DNA from: DATHZQ01 sp963823505
GTDB taxonomy: Bacteria; Actinomycetota; Acidimicrobiia; Spongiisociales; UBA5794
DNA: 64,000 bases
Assembly (NCBI GenBank): GCA_963823505.1
Contig: CAWGLY010000001.1
Coordinates: 174,796-238,795 of the forward strand
Direction of reading: 5' to 3'
The notes beneath the pieces were generated by a model. That model ran no database searches and had not been told where the DNA came from. It worked only from the letters and a program-made list of their open reading frames with translations. Position numbers and translations under genes: made by a program. This document shows, one piece after another, positions 42,678 to 53,618 of this stretch. Positions within the stretch are counted from its first letter, which is position 1; the number at the start of each line of letters is the position of its first letter.

Positions 42678-45307
42678 TAGACCTCGTACACCTTGAGAAC
42701 CTCGTCGCCGTAGTGGTTGATGACTTTGACGGCGATGCGGCCGGTGTCCGGCTTGGCGAAGGGGCGGCTGACAGTTGAGTAGAGAGACGACCATGCCTCC
42801 TCGTCGATCTCGGCGCGGAGTGTGCGCTGAAGCCGCTTGTACGGCGCGTCGCCGCCTGTGAAGTAGGCGTGGCGAACGAAGAAGCTCTCCTGGTTGTAGT
42901 TGGTGTCGATGAACCAGCAAGCGATGTCATCCGTGGAGCTTGACCGAACCTCGCCCGTCGTCGGGTCGTATACGTCGACCCCGAGAAGCTCCACGACCAG
43001 GTCCCCTTCATCCTCCTTGATGTTCACGTCGGGCTCGCCAAACACCGTGAACAGGTTCCCAGCGCCTGTCTTCTTCAGAAGGTCCTCGCCCATCATGAGG
43101 TCCGGGTTCATCCGGGCTGGGAGCACAACCAAATCGCCGAACTCACGGGCCGTCTCTCCAACCCGGGCGTCAAAGGCAAACCCACACACGACCAGGATGT
43201 CGAAGCCGACACCTCTCACCGCCTCCTTGGCCGCCTCCTTGATGTGCGTCGGGCCGACGGTGCCGTGCTCGGGACCGATCGACACCGCTACCCGCCTGGT
43301 CACGCCCCCCTTGTCGGTGAACTCATCCGATGCCTGGATCCAAGCTCCGGCGAACGGCGCCAGGGTTTCTAAGATGAGACGCTCGCCTTGCTTGGTGTTC
43401 TGGACACCAGCCTTCCGCAAGTTGGCGAGGACTGTCGGAACGAACCCCTCGGCGTTCGGGTCGGTCTGGGCGGCGACTTCGGTAGCCGACCGTTCCTGGT
43501 CTGGGTCGAGGACCCGGTGGGGTGACAGACTCTCGACCGTGAAGCGACCGGTCACCCTGACCCGTTTCTTGTCCTCGTACGGCTGGTCGTACAACAACTC
43601 CTGATCGGAGTGACGCTGGATCGCCTCGTCAACTTCCTCTAGTGACATGCCTTCGCGAATGTCGGGGTTGTTAGCGATCGCCTTGAGGGTGATGTGGGGA
43701 ACCCGCTGGTAGACGAAACCTTGCTTGACGTCGTAGCCGACGAGACCGGCCGAAGGCGAGATGCCTGTGATCTTCATCTCCTTCGCACGACCAATCTCCG
43801 AATCGGCGAGGAGGTAGTAGGGGAACCGGGTCGACATGAGGCGAGTGCGAGCTAGAGCAAGAGCGACGCGCGAGGTATCGATCGTGATCCAGCGACGCCC
43901 CCACTGCTCTGCCACATACGCCGTAGTGCCGGAGCCACACGTCGGATCCACGACCAGATCACCGGGATCTGTTGTCATCAACAGACAGCGCTCTATCACC
44001 TTCGAATTGGTCTGCACCACATACACCTTGTTCATCCCGCTTCCCGACTGAGTGTCGTCCCAGAGGTTGGTCAGAGGGAACGCTGGGAAGTCGTCGATAT
44101 AGCGAACGTAGGCGAGTGATCTGCCCGTCGCCATAAGGCGATTTGCCCATCCGAGGCTGCGCATGCCGGCTTTGTTCGTCTTCCACCCACCCTTGCCTGG
44201 AACGAAGGTCCGGTCTTCGAGCGCTACCTCGAATACCGTCGTCTGGGCCTCTCGTACGGTCTCTGACGTCATCGGACTCGGACGGAAGAACCTGCCATCG
44301 GCCTCACCGGTCTCGCGTTCGCGCGCGGTCGCCCTCCTTCGAGAGCCGTCCGCTTGTTGGACCCACGTGTAGGCGCCTGCTCCCTCGCCACCAACTGCTT
44401 TGGGCTTGTATAGCTGCCGGTACTTGGCCTGGGAGATGTCTTTCGCGTACCAAAGCAGGTAATCGCTGACCGACGCGAGCACGTTCGTACCACCCGCGAA
44501 ACTTCCGACTGCACTCGTCTTCTTGAAAGTGATCTCAGCGACGAAGTTCTCGCTTCCAAACACCTCGTCGAGAAGCGACCGCACAAGGTGCACGTTCTCG
44601 TCTCCGATCTGGACAAACACGCTCCCGGTCTCAGTAAGGAGATCAAGTGCTCCGATGAGCCGGTCTCTCATGTAAGCCAGGTAGGAGTGGATGCCCTTTT
44701 CCCAGGTGTCGCGAAATGCCCGAATCTGCTCGGGCTGACGGGTGAGGTCTGTGTCCTTACCGTCGCGAACAGCCCGCTTGCGCGTGCTGACCTGCCAGTT
44801 TGAACCGAACTTGATCCCATATGGTGGGTCGATGTAGACCATTTGGACCTGGCCGCGGAGGTTCTCCTTCTCAGCAAGGCTGGCCATCACCTGGAGGGAG
44901 TCGCCGAGGATGAGGCGGTTCGACCAGTTCACGCCGTGGTGATAGAAATCGATGAGTTGCTCGAACTCGAGCCCGTTGAAGTTGCTGAATAGCGTGGGTT
45001 CGTCTGACCGCTCCTCCGTTTTTCGGCGGAGGTCCTCGACAATGGCCCGGGGTTCGATCTTCTCTTGGATGTATATCGGCGGAACCGGAATAGCCAGGTC
45101 CTCGCCGTCCTGTTGATCCTTGCCTTGCCAAACGAGCTGCGGATCAAGGGAGGGATCCCTCGGGTAGCGGAGCTTGGAAGGCTGCTTCTCGTCGGATGCG
45201 ACGAATTCGCGCAACTCTTCGGTCGGGATGTTGGCGCGGGTGTCGATGTGCTCCACTGCTTCCACCTGGGTTGGCCCCGTCGCCTTTTTACGTGATCGTC
45301 CCGCCAC
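42677..45307 (-). CDS. type III-like DNA methyltransferase (Mod, beta class)
   Basis: 876 residues from a GTG at 45307 with AGGGG seven bases upstream, 16 bases after the res stop. Catalytic motif IV is DPPYGIKF (in MVYIDPPYG), located before the AdoMet motif I region VVDPTCGSGTTAYVAEQWG, the beta-class order for N6-adenine or N4-cytosine methylation. Target-recognition region between and after them; the C-terminal third (FDILVVCGFAFDARVGE, LVVLPARMNPDLMMGEDL) is typical of large Mod proteins paired with BPTD_3080-type restriction subunits. The gene is intact, so methylation could persist even if the restriction subunit is broken. First intact gene of the defence operon. Confidence 0.88.
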   Translation of the reverse strand: MAGRSRKKATGPTQVEAVEHIDTRANIPTEELREFVASDEKQPSKLRYPRDPSLDPQLVWQGKDQQDGEDLAIPVPPIYIQEKIEPRAIVEDLRRKTEERSDEPTLFSNFNGLEFEQLIDFYHHGVNWSNRLILGDSLQVMASLAEKENLRGQVQMVYIDPPYGIKFGSNWQVSTRKRAVRDGKDTDLTRQPEQIRAFRDTWEKGIHSYLAYMRDRLIGALDLLTETGSVFVQIGDENVHLVRSLLDEVFGSENFVAEITFKKTSAVGSFAGGTNVLASVSDYLLWYAKDISQAKYRQLYKPKAVGGEGAGAYTWVQQADGSRRRATARERETGEADGRFFRPSPMTSETVREAQTTVFEVALEDRTFVPGKGGWKTNKAGMRSLGWANRLMATGRSLAYVRYIDDFPAFPLTNLWDDTQSGSGMNKVYVVQTNSKVIERCLLMTTDPGDLVVDPTCGSGTTAYVAEQWGRRWITIDTSRVALALARTRLMSTRFPYYLLADSEIGRAKEMKITGISPSAGLVGYDVKQGFVYQRVPHITLKAIANNPDIREGMSLEEVDEAIQRHSDQELLYDQPYEDKKRVRVTGRFTVESLSPHRVLDPDQERSATEVAAQTDPNAEGFVPTVLANLRKAGVQNTKQGERLILETLAPFAGAWIQASDEFTDKGGVTRRVAVSIGPEHGTVGPTHIKEAAKEAVRGVGFDILVVCGFAFDARVGETAREFGDLVVLPARMNPDLMMGEDLLKKTGAGNLFTVFGEPDVNIKEDEGDLVVELLGVDVYDPTTGEVRSSSTDDIACWFIDTNYNQESFFVRHAYFTGGDAPYKRLQRTLRAEIDEEAWSSLYSTVSRPFAKPDTGRIAVKVINHYGDEVLKVYEV

Positions 45308-45323
45308 GTTCAATCCCCTCGTC

Positions 45324-48315
45324 TCATGCTGCTCGCCGTTCTTGGATGAAGGCCCGGATCGTGGTCTGAGCGTTCCACGGGTCGGTGATCTCCACGAACT
45401 CCCACCGTCCGAACCCACCGTGGGCGTTCACCGCCGGCACCCAAAGGCTCCGGGCGGTGTCCACCTTGGCTTCCTTGTCACGCCGTTGCGCACCCGATAC
45501 CTCGGCGACCAAATTCAGCGGATCGTCATGGCCATCGTCGAGATGGGCAATGAAGTCGGGGATGTACTGACGTTGCTGTCCATCGATGGTGTAGGGGATG
45601 GTGAAGCCGAGGTTGTGGTTCTTGACGTAGGCAAAGACCTCATCCATGTCCTCGAGCGTCTGGGCCATCTTCTGTTCCCACGACTCGGTGTCGGCCACTA
45701 CGTGAGAGATGTGGCACTTGGCCGGGTCGGTCACGTAGGTGGGCCGGGTGGTGTCGAAGTCGACATAGCGGGTGCTGCCGACCGGGTCGAAGGGTCTGAG
45801 CACCGGTTCGAGCACCGGCCGGGTTTCCTGCTCGGTTCCGGCGCGGACGATTGACCGGTAGATCTTGTCGATGGCGTCGTCCTCGAATCGGCGGATGCGG
45901 AGCATCTGGACGAAGGCCTTGTCCTTGAGGGTGACGCATTCGGCCATCCAACGGCGGACGAGTCGCAGCAGCGCCGGGAACGCCCACGGTTTCTCGAACC
46001 CGGCGTCGTCGCGGAAGTAGCGCTGGGCAAGGCGGCGAGACAACTCGAACTCGATCTGCTGATCCCGCCAACCGCGCAGGTCGTCGAGCAGAAAATGGGT
46101 GGCGCTCTCTCCGACGATAGGAGCTACCTCGACCTCGGTAGGAAGACCCTGAGCGGACAAACCGAGACGGTCGGTGTCGGCGAACGCCACCGCGGGCAGG
46201 CGTCCTTCAAGGACATAGCGGTAGCCAACAAGGCGGGGGAACGCTATCTCGGAGGCGATTCGGTCCTCAAGCGCCCTGACATGAGTGAGTGGCGGCCCCG
46301 GCTTGGGGTCGGGGGCCGACCCGGCGGCGGGGATGAACGAGAACGGCACCCCGTACACCTCGGCGTACTCGGGCGGGAACATCCCGTCCTCGTCGGCGGT
46401 GTATGAACGACGGCGCAGCCCTCTCCCCACCACCTGCTCACATAGCAACTGGGTGGAGAACGCGCGCACTCCGAGGATATGGGTGACCGTGTTGGCATCC
46501 CAGCCTTCCGTCAGCATCGACACCGACACCACACACTTCACATGCTCGCCCAGCCTCCCCGGCTTCCCCACAGTGTTCATCACCTCGCGGAGAAGGTCCT
46601 CGTCGGTGAGGTCGTCTGGATCCCTTCCCGGGAAACGTTGGCGGATCTCGGATTTGAACTCTTCGATCTCGCCGGCCGCCACCTCCTTGAACGCTCTGCT
46701 CATCGCCTCACCCGACTCAAGCTCCCGGGAGTCGATGAGGATGGTGTTGGGACGGGCCAGCCAGCGGCCGTCGGCAGCGTTCGAGAAGATCCCCAGCTCC
46801 CCCGGTCTGGCGACGGTCTCCCCAGCAGGCGTCTTCACTTCGTAGCCAGCGATGAAGTCGTAGACAAGCTTCGATACCGCGGTGTTAGAACAGACGACAA
46901 TGAACACTGGAGGGGTGGAAGCGCCATTGGTGGCCCCCACACTTCCCTCCCACCGGCGGTATGCCTTCTCGTAGTTCCCGTACAACGTGCGTAGAGCGCC
47001 CTCCAACTCGCCGGGAAGTCGCGGCTCGCCAGGGTCCTCGGCGGTCCGTCGCCCACGCTTGGGCAGCTCATCGGAGATCCGTACCCAAAGGTTGCGATAG
47101 GTGACGCCCTCCCCCGACATCGAATCGTCGGACACCGGCACCCTCGGCACCTTCACCACGCCAGACTCGATCGCATCGATTAGGGAGAAGTCAGACACCA
47201 CCCACGGAAAGAGGGTGCCCTCCGAGTAGCCCGAACCACGTAGGAAGAACGGAGTCGCCGACAGGTCATAGACAGTCTTGATCCCGAGCTTTCGGTTCAC
47301 CGCGTCGAGGCCGGAGATCCAAACCCGAGCCTCCTCCTCCCGCTGGTCGGCCTCCTTGCGCTCGTCACCCTTCAACTTGACGTCTTTGGCATCGTCATCG
47401 AGCCGGCGCCGGTAGCAGTGATGGGCCTCGTCGTTCAGGACAACGATCTGCTTCGAGGAGGTCCCTAACTCCCGACATACGCGGCGGACCATCTCGTCGG
47501 GGGATTCCTGGAACGATGACTCGGGGAGGATTTGCTTGGTCAGCTTCGGAACACTTCCAGCCTTCGACCGGAGCTGAAGGCCATGGAAGTTGGTGATGAC
47601 GATTCGTGCCGCGACCCAGGTGTTCCCGCAGATCGGCCGGCACCAGGTCGCGTTCTCGGTAATAGTCGTTCGGGTCCGCAGGCAGCAGAACCCGCAGGCG
47701 GTCACGAATGGTGATACCCGGCGTTACGATCAGGAACCGGTCGGTGAACCGGTTGTCCTGCGGACTCGCCGCCTTATTCAAGGTGTGCCATGCGATGATC
47801 ATCCCCATCACCACAGTCTTCCCGGTACCGGTAGCCATCTTCTGAGCGACCCGGAACAGACCAGGGTTGTGGCGGGCCGACTCCTCCCTGAGCAAGTTCA
47901 CGATCCAGTCGTCGCCGAACTTGCCGGCCGCCTCGGTGAGGTAGATCGCGGTCTCGAGCGCCTCGATCTGACAGAAGAACAACGGACGTTCGCGTTCGGG
48001 ATCGGTCCAGAACTCGAGGAGGCGGCGTGTCGTGGGGGTCACGCCCCGGTGGCCGCCTTGACGCCACATGCCGACGCGTTCCCGGACCCGGTTGATCGTC
48101 GGATTCTCCTCGAGACGATCCGACGTCCATTCCGTCTCGAACGCCTGCTGACCGCCCCGCTTGCGCGCGCCCGCAATCGGAATGAAGTACGAGCTCGCCC
48201 GACGACCATCGACGAGATCCGAGGTGATGCCCTCCTCGTCGAATCGGAAATGCCGGTCGGGCTGCCGAAACGGCGAGTTGATGACCGGGTTCTCGATGAC
48301 GGCGTCACGTGGCAT
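45324..48315 (-). pseudogene. type III-like restriction endonuclease subunit (BPTD_3080-type), one frameshift
   Basis: About 996 codons in total. It starts AVIENPVINSPF then HFRFDEEGITSDLVDGRRAS, the standard opening of this family. Walker A MATGTGKT is in the first frame. At about 47611-47616 one base too many shifts the frame (REHLG joined to AARIVITNFHGLQL). The second frame carries VVLNDEAHHCYR (Walker B, DEAH), YDLSATPFF (motif III), SMLTEGWDANTVTHILG and EQVVGRGLRRRSY (motifs V-VI), and a C-terminal nuclease-like region (YIPDFIAHLDDGHDDPLNLVAEVSG). All parts are present, so this is either a recent inactivation or an indel error. First gene of the operon. Confidence 0.82.
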
Positions 48316-48581
48316 GCGCTACCTACCAACCGGCCGATTCGAGAATCTCATGGGCCCAGTATCCCCGGAATAGGGCCGGCACGCATGAATTGGGTCTCTG
48401 CCCGTCGAATCGTGCCCGGTCAGCGAGCAGGCGGACTCGGCCGTAAGACGACAGGACCGACCAACCGGCCGGCCGAGGACGGCCCCCCAGGGCCGCCCGC
48501 AGGCCGGCCTCTCTTGATTCTGTAGAGAAAGTCCTCACAGCCGGCCTCGCGCTTGGGGCCGAGGTGGCGTACGGTGTGACC

Positions 48582-49149
48582 ATGGAGCTGAGCATGTGGG
48601 CCGAGGATCACGCCGGAGATCTGCTGCGTCCGCTGGGGCGGCGGTGGCGGCATGCGCAGGCAGTGGCCGAGACGGCACGAGAGCTGGCGAGCGGGCTGAC
48701 ACCTGAGGACGCCGACGTTCTCGTGGCGGCGGCGTATCTCCACGACATCGGCTACGCCCCGGAGCTGGCCGTCACGGGATTCCATCCGCTCGACGGTGCC
48801 AGGCATCTGCGCTCACTCGGGCATGAGCGGCTTGCTGGATTCGTGGCTCACCACACCCGAGCAGACCACGAGGCACGGCTTCGAGGCCTGGAGTCGGCAC
48901 TCGCTGAGTTCGATGACGAGGACAGCATCGTGTCGGCGGCGCTGGCGTACTGCGATCTGACCACGGGGCCGATCGGACAAGCGGATGACGCCGGAGCAGC
49001 GACTCATCGATGTCGAGGCCCGCTACGGCGCGGGAAGCCCAGTCACCCGTGGTCTTCGAGCGGCGTGGCCCGAGCTGATGGACGCCGTCGGACAAGCGGA
49101 GACGCTTCGGCGCCGACCCGTCGGGGTAGCTGCAGCTCAGCCCAGGTAG
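48582..49149 (+). pseudogene. HD-domain protein, frameshifted
   Basis: Starts MELSMWAEDHAGDLLRPLG, RRWRHAQAVAETARELASG; metal-binding HD in VAAAYLHDIGYAPEL and the later HPLDGARHLRSLGHERLAGF, AHHTRAD are all present. Near 48980 the frame shifts; the expected tail (TPEQRLIDVEARYGAGSPVT, RGLRAAWPELMDAV) is in the next frame to 49149. Such small HD phosphohydrolases are common passengers in actinomycete integrative elements. Its 3' end overlaps the convergent Nudix gene. Confidence 0.7.
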
Positions 49150-49607
49150 GGCTCGGGGCGCTGCTCCAGGTAGTGCTGGATCCGGAGACGAATCGACGGG
49201 TGGATCTCCATGTCCTCGAGCTCGTCCGGGCTGAAGTAGCCGACCTCGCTCGTCTCGTCGCTCGTTGCCAGCTCGCCGCCGAGACGCCGGCAGGCGAAGC
49301 AGACCGAGAACTGCTGGCGGACCTCGCCGTCTGAGTACTCGACGACGTGGTTCGGGTTCGAGTAGATCCCGACCAGTGACACCACCTCGACGTCGAGGCC
49401 GGTCTCTTCCTTGACCTCCCGAACCGCCGTCTCGGCGATGGTCTCACCGGGCTTCATCGTGCCGCCGGGGATGGTCCAGAGCGTGTTGTCGGTGCGCTTC
49501 GCCAGGAGCAGGCGGCCGTCGTCGTCGGTGATCACTGCCGAGGCAGCGGGAACGAGCCGGGTCGGCCGGGGAGCGTCGGGGTCGTTGAAGTGGTCGATGC
49601 GTGTCAT
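49137..49607 (-). CDS. Nudix hydrolase (Pif-like, element immunity)
   Basis: 156 residues. ATG overlaps the stop of the upstream regulator (ATGA). The Nudix box is complete: GGTMKPGETIAETAV followed by REVKEETGLDVEV (G-x5-E-x7-REUxEExGU). In pSAM2-type elements a Nudix protein (Pif) next to a transcriptional regulator prevents redundant element transfer, and the same gene order is seen here. The nucleotide substrate is not predictable. One of the few intact genes in this part of the element. Confidence 0.85.
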   Translation of the reverse strand: MTRIDHFNDPDAPRPTRLVPAASAVITDDDGRLLLAKRTDNTLWTIPGGTMKPGETIAETAVREVKEETGLDVEVVSLVGIYSNPNHVVEYSDGEVRQQFSVCFACRRLGGELATSDETSEVGYFSPDELEDMEIHPSIRLRIQHYLEQRPEPYLG

Positions 49608-50360
49608 GGTGCCGGGATCGGTTGTGAGACGGTCCAGATCCGCTCGAAGTGTGCCACGAACCCGTCGAACATGCCGTCGTCGGTGGCTCGGCGGATGTGG
49701 AGCAGAGGTGCTCGGTATCCCTTCAGGCCGTAGAGGTGGGGTGTCACGAACATCTGGTCGTCTCCTCGGAAGACCGAGTTGTACATCCTGCGTCTGGTGG
49801 AACCGCAGGTCGATGCCCTCCACACCAAAGAGCGGCTCGAAGTGGTCGATCGTGGTGCGGATCCGATCGGGGAAGGTGCCGCCGAGGCCCTCCTCGTCGT
49901 CACGCTCGGCAACGTACGGCGAGTCGGGGTCGGCCAGGGCAATGCGGACCCGGCAGCCGGCGGCCGCCTTCTCGATCAGCAGGCGGTCGAGCCGAGAGTG
50001 GTCTTCGGGCAGGAACTGCATGGCATAGCCGAGCAGATCGATGTGGGCCTCGGCGCCACTGAGCATCGCCCACCAGCGGGCCTTGGGAGCATCGGCGCGG
50101 TGCGCCCACACGGTGACGACCTCCTGGGTGACCTCCCGGTCCTCTCCAACCCGCGGCCTTCGACGGGTGCCGGCCAGATGTCCGACTCGTCGACGCCCAG
50201 GATGTCGGCGACTCTCGCCTTCATGCCGATGCGGCGGGGAATCACTCCCTTGTTGGTCCAGCGCCACACCGACTTCGGGTCGACCTCAACGGCCTCGGCC
50301 AGGCGATCAGGCAGAGACCCCAGCCTCGTCCATTGCCTTGCGTAGTCGGTCGTTGCGCAC
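49604..50360 (-). pseudogene. HTH regulator with DUF5919-like domain, multiple frameshifts
   Basis: Pieces in three frames join into one protein: VRNDRLRKAMDEAGVS, then RLAEAVEVDPKSVWRWTNKG (XRE-type HTH), VADILGVDESDIWP, then VVTVWAHRADAPKARWWAML, HIDLLGYAMQFLPED (the phospholipase-D-like DUF5919 domain), then MYNSVFRGDDQMFVTPHLYG and the stop shared with the Nudix gene. At least three frameshifts. The intact homologues regulate replication/transfer genes in actinomycete integrative elements and sit next to the Nudix gene. Confidence 0.7.
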
Positions 50361-50386
50361 CCCTTGATTCTGCCAGGACACACGCG

Positions 50387-50434
50387 GACGTCCGGGAAAC
50401 GCGATCGGAGCGCGATTCGACGTCCGCAGACGTC
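50387..50434. promoter_or_regulatory. three GACGTC sites in divergent promoter region
   Basis: GACGTC occurs at 50387-50392 (inside the palindrome CGGACGTCCG), 50419-50424 and 50429-50434, in the gap between the minus-strand regulator and the plus-strand Pra-like gene. Candidate operators for the element's regulator. Confidence 0.45.
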
Positions 50435-50516
50435 TCGGCGTCGCGGTTGTGCCGTCCAGTGCCCCTGACGTATTCCAGGGGGAGACGCCGAACGTGCGTC
50501 GGAAAGGAAGGTGGAG

Positions 50517-50858
50517 GTGAAACTCCCGATCGATACCACGGGGATGACGTTCCTCGCAGCCGGCCCACCCGAGCCGGTCCTCGACTTCGAGTCGAAGACC
50601 CCGAAGGTGGACGAGAACGGCGCACCGCTGCACTCGGTGCAGGTGGTGGCACTGAACGACGGCGGCGCCGAGGTGATCTCCGTCAAGGTGGCCGGCCAGC
50701 CCAAGGGCGTCGGCCAGGGCAGCACGGTGAAGATCGCCGGCCTGGTGGCGACCCCATGGAGCATGGGCGACCGCAGCGGCGTCGCCTACCGAGCCGAGCA
50801 GATCGAGCCCACGTCGGCTGCCCGGTCAGGCGTCGTAGGTCGGAGATGGCCTCGATGA
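50517..50858 (+). CDS. Pra-like element protein (replication/transfer activator)
   Basis: 113 residues from the GTG at 50517, five bases after AAGGAAGG; a GTG two codons earlier is too close to that site. Beta-rich single domain: LPIDTTGMTFLAAGPPEPVL, DENGAPLHSVQVVALNDGG, STVKIAGLVATPWSMGDRSG. Small proteins of this type precede the tra gene in pSAM2-like elements, where Pra activates replication and integration/excision genes. The last 15 residues (ARSGVVGRRWPR) look like out-of-frame sequence, so the tail may be shifted. Confidence 0.55.
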   Translation: MKLPIDTTGMTFLAAGPPEPVLDFESKTPKVDENGAPLHSVQVVALNDGGAEVISVKVAGQPKGVGQGSTVKIAGLVATPWSMGDRSGVAYRAEQIEPTSAARSGVVGRRWPR

Positions 50859-50891
50859 TCTGCACTTCCGCCCCGTCAACGTGGAGCCGCC

Positions 50892-52223
50892 ATGCGTAGC
50901 CACGAAGAAGACGTCGCGGAGGCCGTCATCGAGGCCATCCTCCGTACGCTCTGGGCCTTCCGCGTGGAGCTCACGCTCGTCGCCATCTACGGAGCGCTCG
51001 ACCTGCTGGCCAAGCCACGTCCTCGGCAGAGGAAGCGCATGGATCGCCCAAGCCGGACTCGTTCGTGCTGGTGCTGGCGGTTCCGCCGATCCGCAGGTTC
51101 GTCGGACGTCGCCTTCGCCATGCCCGCCTCCGCACGACAGTGGGCTCGGGCCGTGCGTTCCGCACGAATCCTCTCCCTCGAGGATCGGGTGCCGACCGTC
51201 CGCAGGATGAAGGACATCCCGGCCGGGCAGCGGTTCGAGGTGCGAATCCCACCGCGGGAGCAGCGTGCCCGATCTCGAGCACGCGCAGAGGTGATCGCTG
51301 CCGCCCTCCGAGTCCGAGAGGTCCGGGTCCACCGCGTTCCCGACAACGCCTCCCGCGCTCAGGTCGTGATCGCCCGACGAGACCCACTGGCCGTCGGTCC
51401 ACCGCTCCCCTGGCCCGCACGCCGACTCCGCCACCGCCAGCCTCTGGGAACCGATCCCGGTCGGCGTCGGGGAGGACGGGCAGGCGGTCACCGTTCTGCT
51501 CCCGGAGCGCAACATCCTCCTCGGTGGTGAGCCCGGAGCCGGCAAGTCGGTCGCCCTCTCCTTGCTGGTGGCGACAGCGGCGCTCGATCCCGCAAGCAAG
51601 CTCTGGCTGCTCGACGGCAAGCTCGTGGAGCTGGCCACATGGAGCCGTTGCGCCGAAGGAACCGCCGGAGTCGCCGTCTCCGAAGCGATCGAGGTGCTGC
51701 GGAGTCTTGCAGGAGGAGATGGACGACCGGTACGCGCAGCTCCTCGCCAACAGGAAGCGCAAGGTCACCCAGGACGACACGCTGCCTCTCCACGTGGTCG
51801 TGGTCGACGAGCTGGCCCACTACTTGACGACGTCCGATCGAAAGGAGCGGGCCGACGTTCGCCGATCTCCTCCGTGATCTCGTCTCCCGCGGGCGAGCAG
51901 CAGGGATCATCGTGCTCGCCGCCACGCAGAAGCCCTCGGCCGACGTCATCCCGACCTCGATCCGAGACCTGTTCGGATTCCGCTGGGCGATGCGATGCTC
52001 GACACCACAGGCCTCCGACACGATCCTCGGCTCGGGCTGGGCATCGGCCGGCTACTCCGCCGCCGACGTCGACCCGGCGTCGCGTGGCGTCGGGTACCTG
52101 CTCCATGAGGGGGGCATCCCGCAACGCCTCCGCTCCTACTACCTCGACGACTCGTCGCTGGCGTCGATCTCGGCTCGGGCAGAGGCACTGCGGAGCCGCC
52201 GGTCAAGGTTCCCGGAGGTGTGA
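50892..52223 (+). pseudogene. FtsK/SpoIIIE-type transfer protein (Tra), multiple frameshifts
   Basis: Opening EDVAEAVIEAILRTLWAFRV ELTLVAIYGAL is a membrane segment. Further pieces in different frames: SFVLVLAVPPIRRFVGRRL, VREVRVHRVPDNASRAQVVI, the ATPase core LLGGEPGAGKSVALSLLV (Walker A), LWLLDGKLVELATWSRCAEG, PLHVVVVDELAHYL (Walker B), GIIVLAATQKPSADVIPTSI, RDLFGFRWAMRCSTPQASD. In AICEs this single hexameric pump moves double-stranded element DNA between mycelial cells. Four or more frameshifts; not functional as assembled. Confidence 0.75.
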
Positions 52224-52224
52224 G

Positions 52225-53608
52225 TTGGCGACGACCACGACTCAACTCGATCTGCTGCTGGCCCGAGCTGCTGATCCGGCGGGATTCGAGCGATGGCTCG
52301 ACCTCGGCCGCTCCACCGGATGGTGCGAGCACCCGGTGACGGCTGGCCGGCAGCACCCACCAGGTCGATCCCGACACCGGCGAAATCGTCTCCAGCTACA
52401 CCACAGCCGAAGAACCCGACGGTCACCTTCTCAAAGCGTGCGGAACCAGAAGGGCGACGGTGTGTGGACCGTGCTCGGACGACCTACCGTGCCGATGCCT
52501 GGCACCTCATCGCCGCCGGCCTGCGCGGTGGAAAGGGCGTGCCCGCAGAGGCCGCCACGCCATCCGACGCTGTTCCTGACCCTGACGGCGCCGAGCTTCG
52601 GCCCGGTCCACACGCAGAGAGCGAGAGACGGTGCGGCTCAGATCTGTCATCCTCGAAGGACTCCCGCGTGTACGCACGGCCGTCGCACCGACTGTCGCGC
52701 AGACGCATCGGCTCGACGACGACCGCCTCGGTGATCCGCTCTGCGCCGACTGCTTCGACTACACCGGCGCCGTCCTGTGGAACGCACACGCCACCGAGCT
52801 GTGGCGGAGAACCACCATCGCGCATCCGGCGAGAGCTGGCCAAGGCATTGGACATGCCCGTCACCCGCTTCGCCGATCATGCCCGGCTCTCCTACGCCAA
52901 GGTGGTCGAGTACCAGGACCGAGGACTCGTCCACCTCCACGTCGTCATCCGACTCGACGGACCAAACGGCCCGGCTGATCCACCGCCGGAGGGCCTCCCT
53001 CCCGAGCGGCTCGAGGAGGCAGTGGTCACCGCCTCCCAACGGACACGCTTCTCCTATCCCACGACCGAGGGCATCACCGGCGACATCCGATGGGGCCAAC
53101 AGATCGACGTGCGTCACGTCGCCCTCGACTCGACGGCGCCCGGAGCGGTGGCTGCCTACATCGCCAAGTACGCCACCAAGTCGACCGATGCCTTCGGTCG
53201 CCTCGACCATCGACTGCGCGAATCGGACCTTCCCGCACTCGATGTGCGGCCTCATCTCAAGAGGCTCGTGCTGACAGCATGGGATCTCGGGGGCCGGCCG
53301 GAGCTGGAGCACCTCAAGCTCCGCCGCTGGGCGCACACACTCGGGCTTCCGGGGCCACTGGCTCACCAAGAGCCGGCGCTACTCCACGACGCTCGGTGCA
53401 CTCCGGTCGGCTCGCGCCGCTGTGGTCGGCGAACCGTCGAGATGCAGCACCAGACGTGTCGGAGTCGGTTGCGGTCAAGGACTGGCGCTTCAGCGGACGA
53501 GGGTGGGACAACCCGGGAGACGAGTGGCTCGCCCGCACCGCAGCGGCGACACGGGCCGAATCCCGCCAGCTGGCCCGGGAACAGCGGCTCGCTGAGCGAA
53601 GGGACTGA
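52225..53608 (+). pseudogene. RepSA-type replication initiator, multiple frameshifts
   Basis: Starts at a TTG with GGAGGTG just upstream, one base after the tra stop. Opening LDLLLARAADPAGFERWLDL; zinc-type Cys segments KACGTRRATVCGPC and LCADCFDYTGAVLWNAHA; central FADHARLSYAKVVEYQDRGL and VHLHVVIRLDG (the His-hydrophobe-His motif of rolling-circle initiators), RHVALDSTAPGAVAAYIAKY, and the closing VAKYATK-like and LARTAAATRAESRQLAREQR segments. Pieces occupy three frames. Intact RepSA would start rolling-circle replication of the excised element. Confidence 0.75.
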
Positions 53609-53618
53609 GGGAGGAGCC

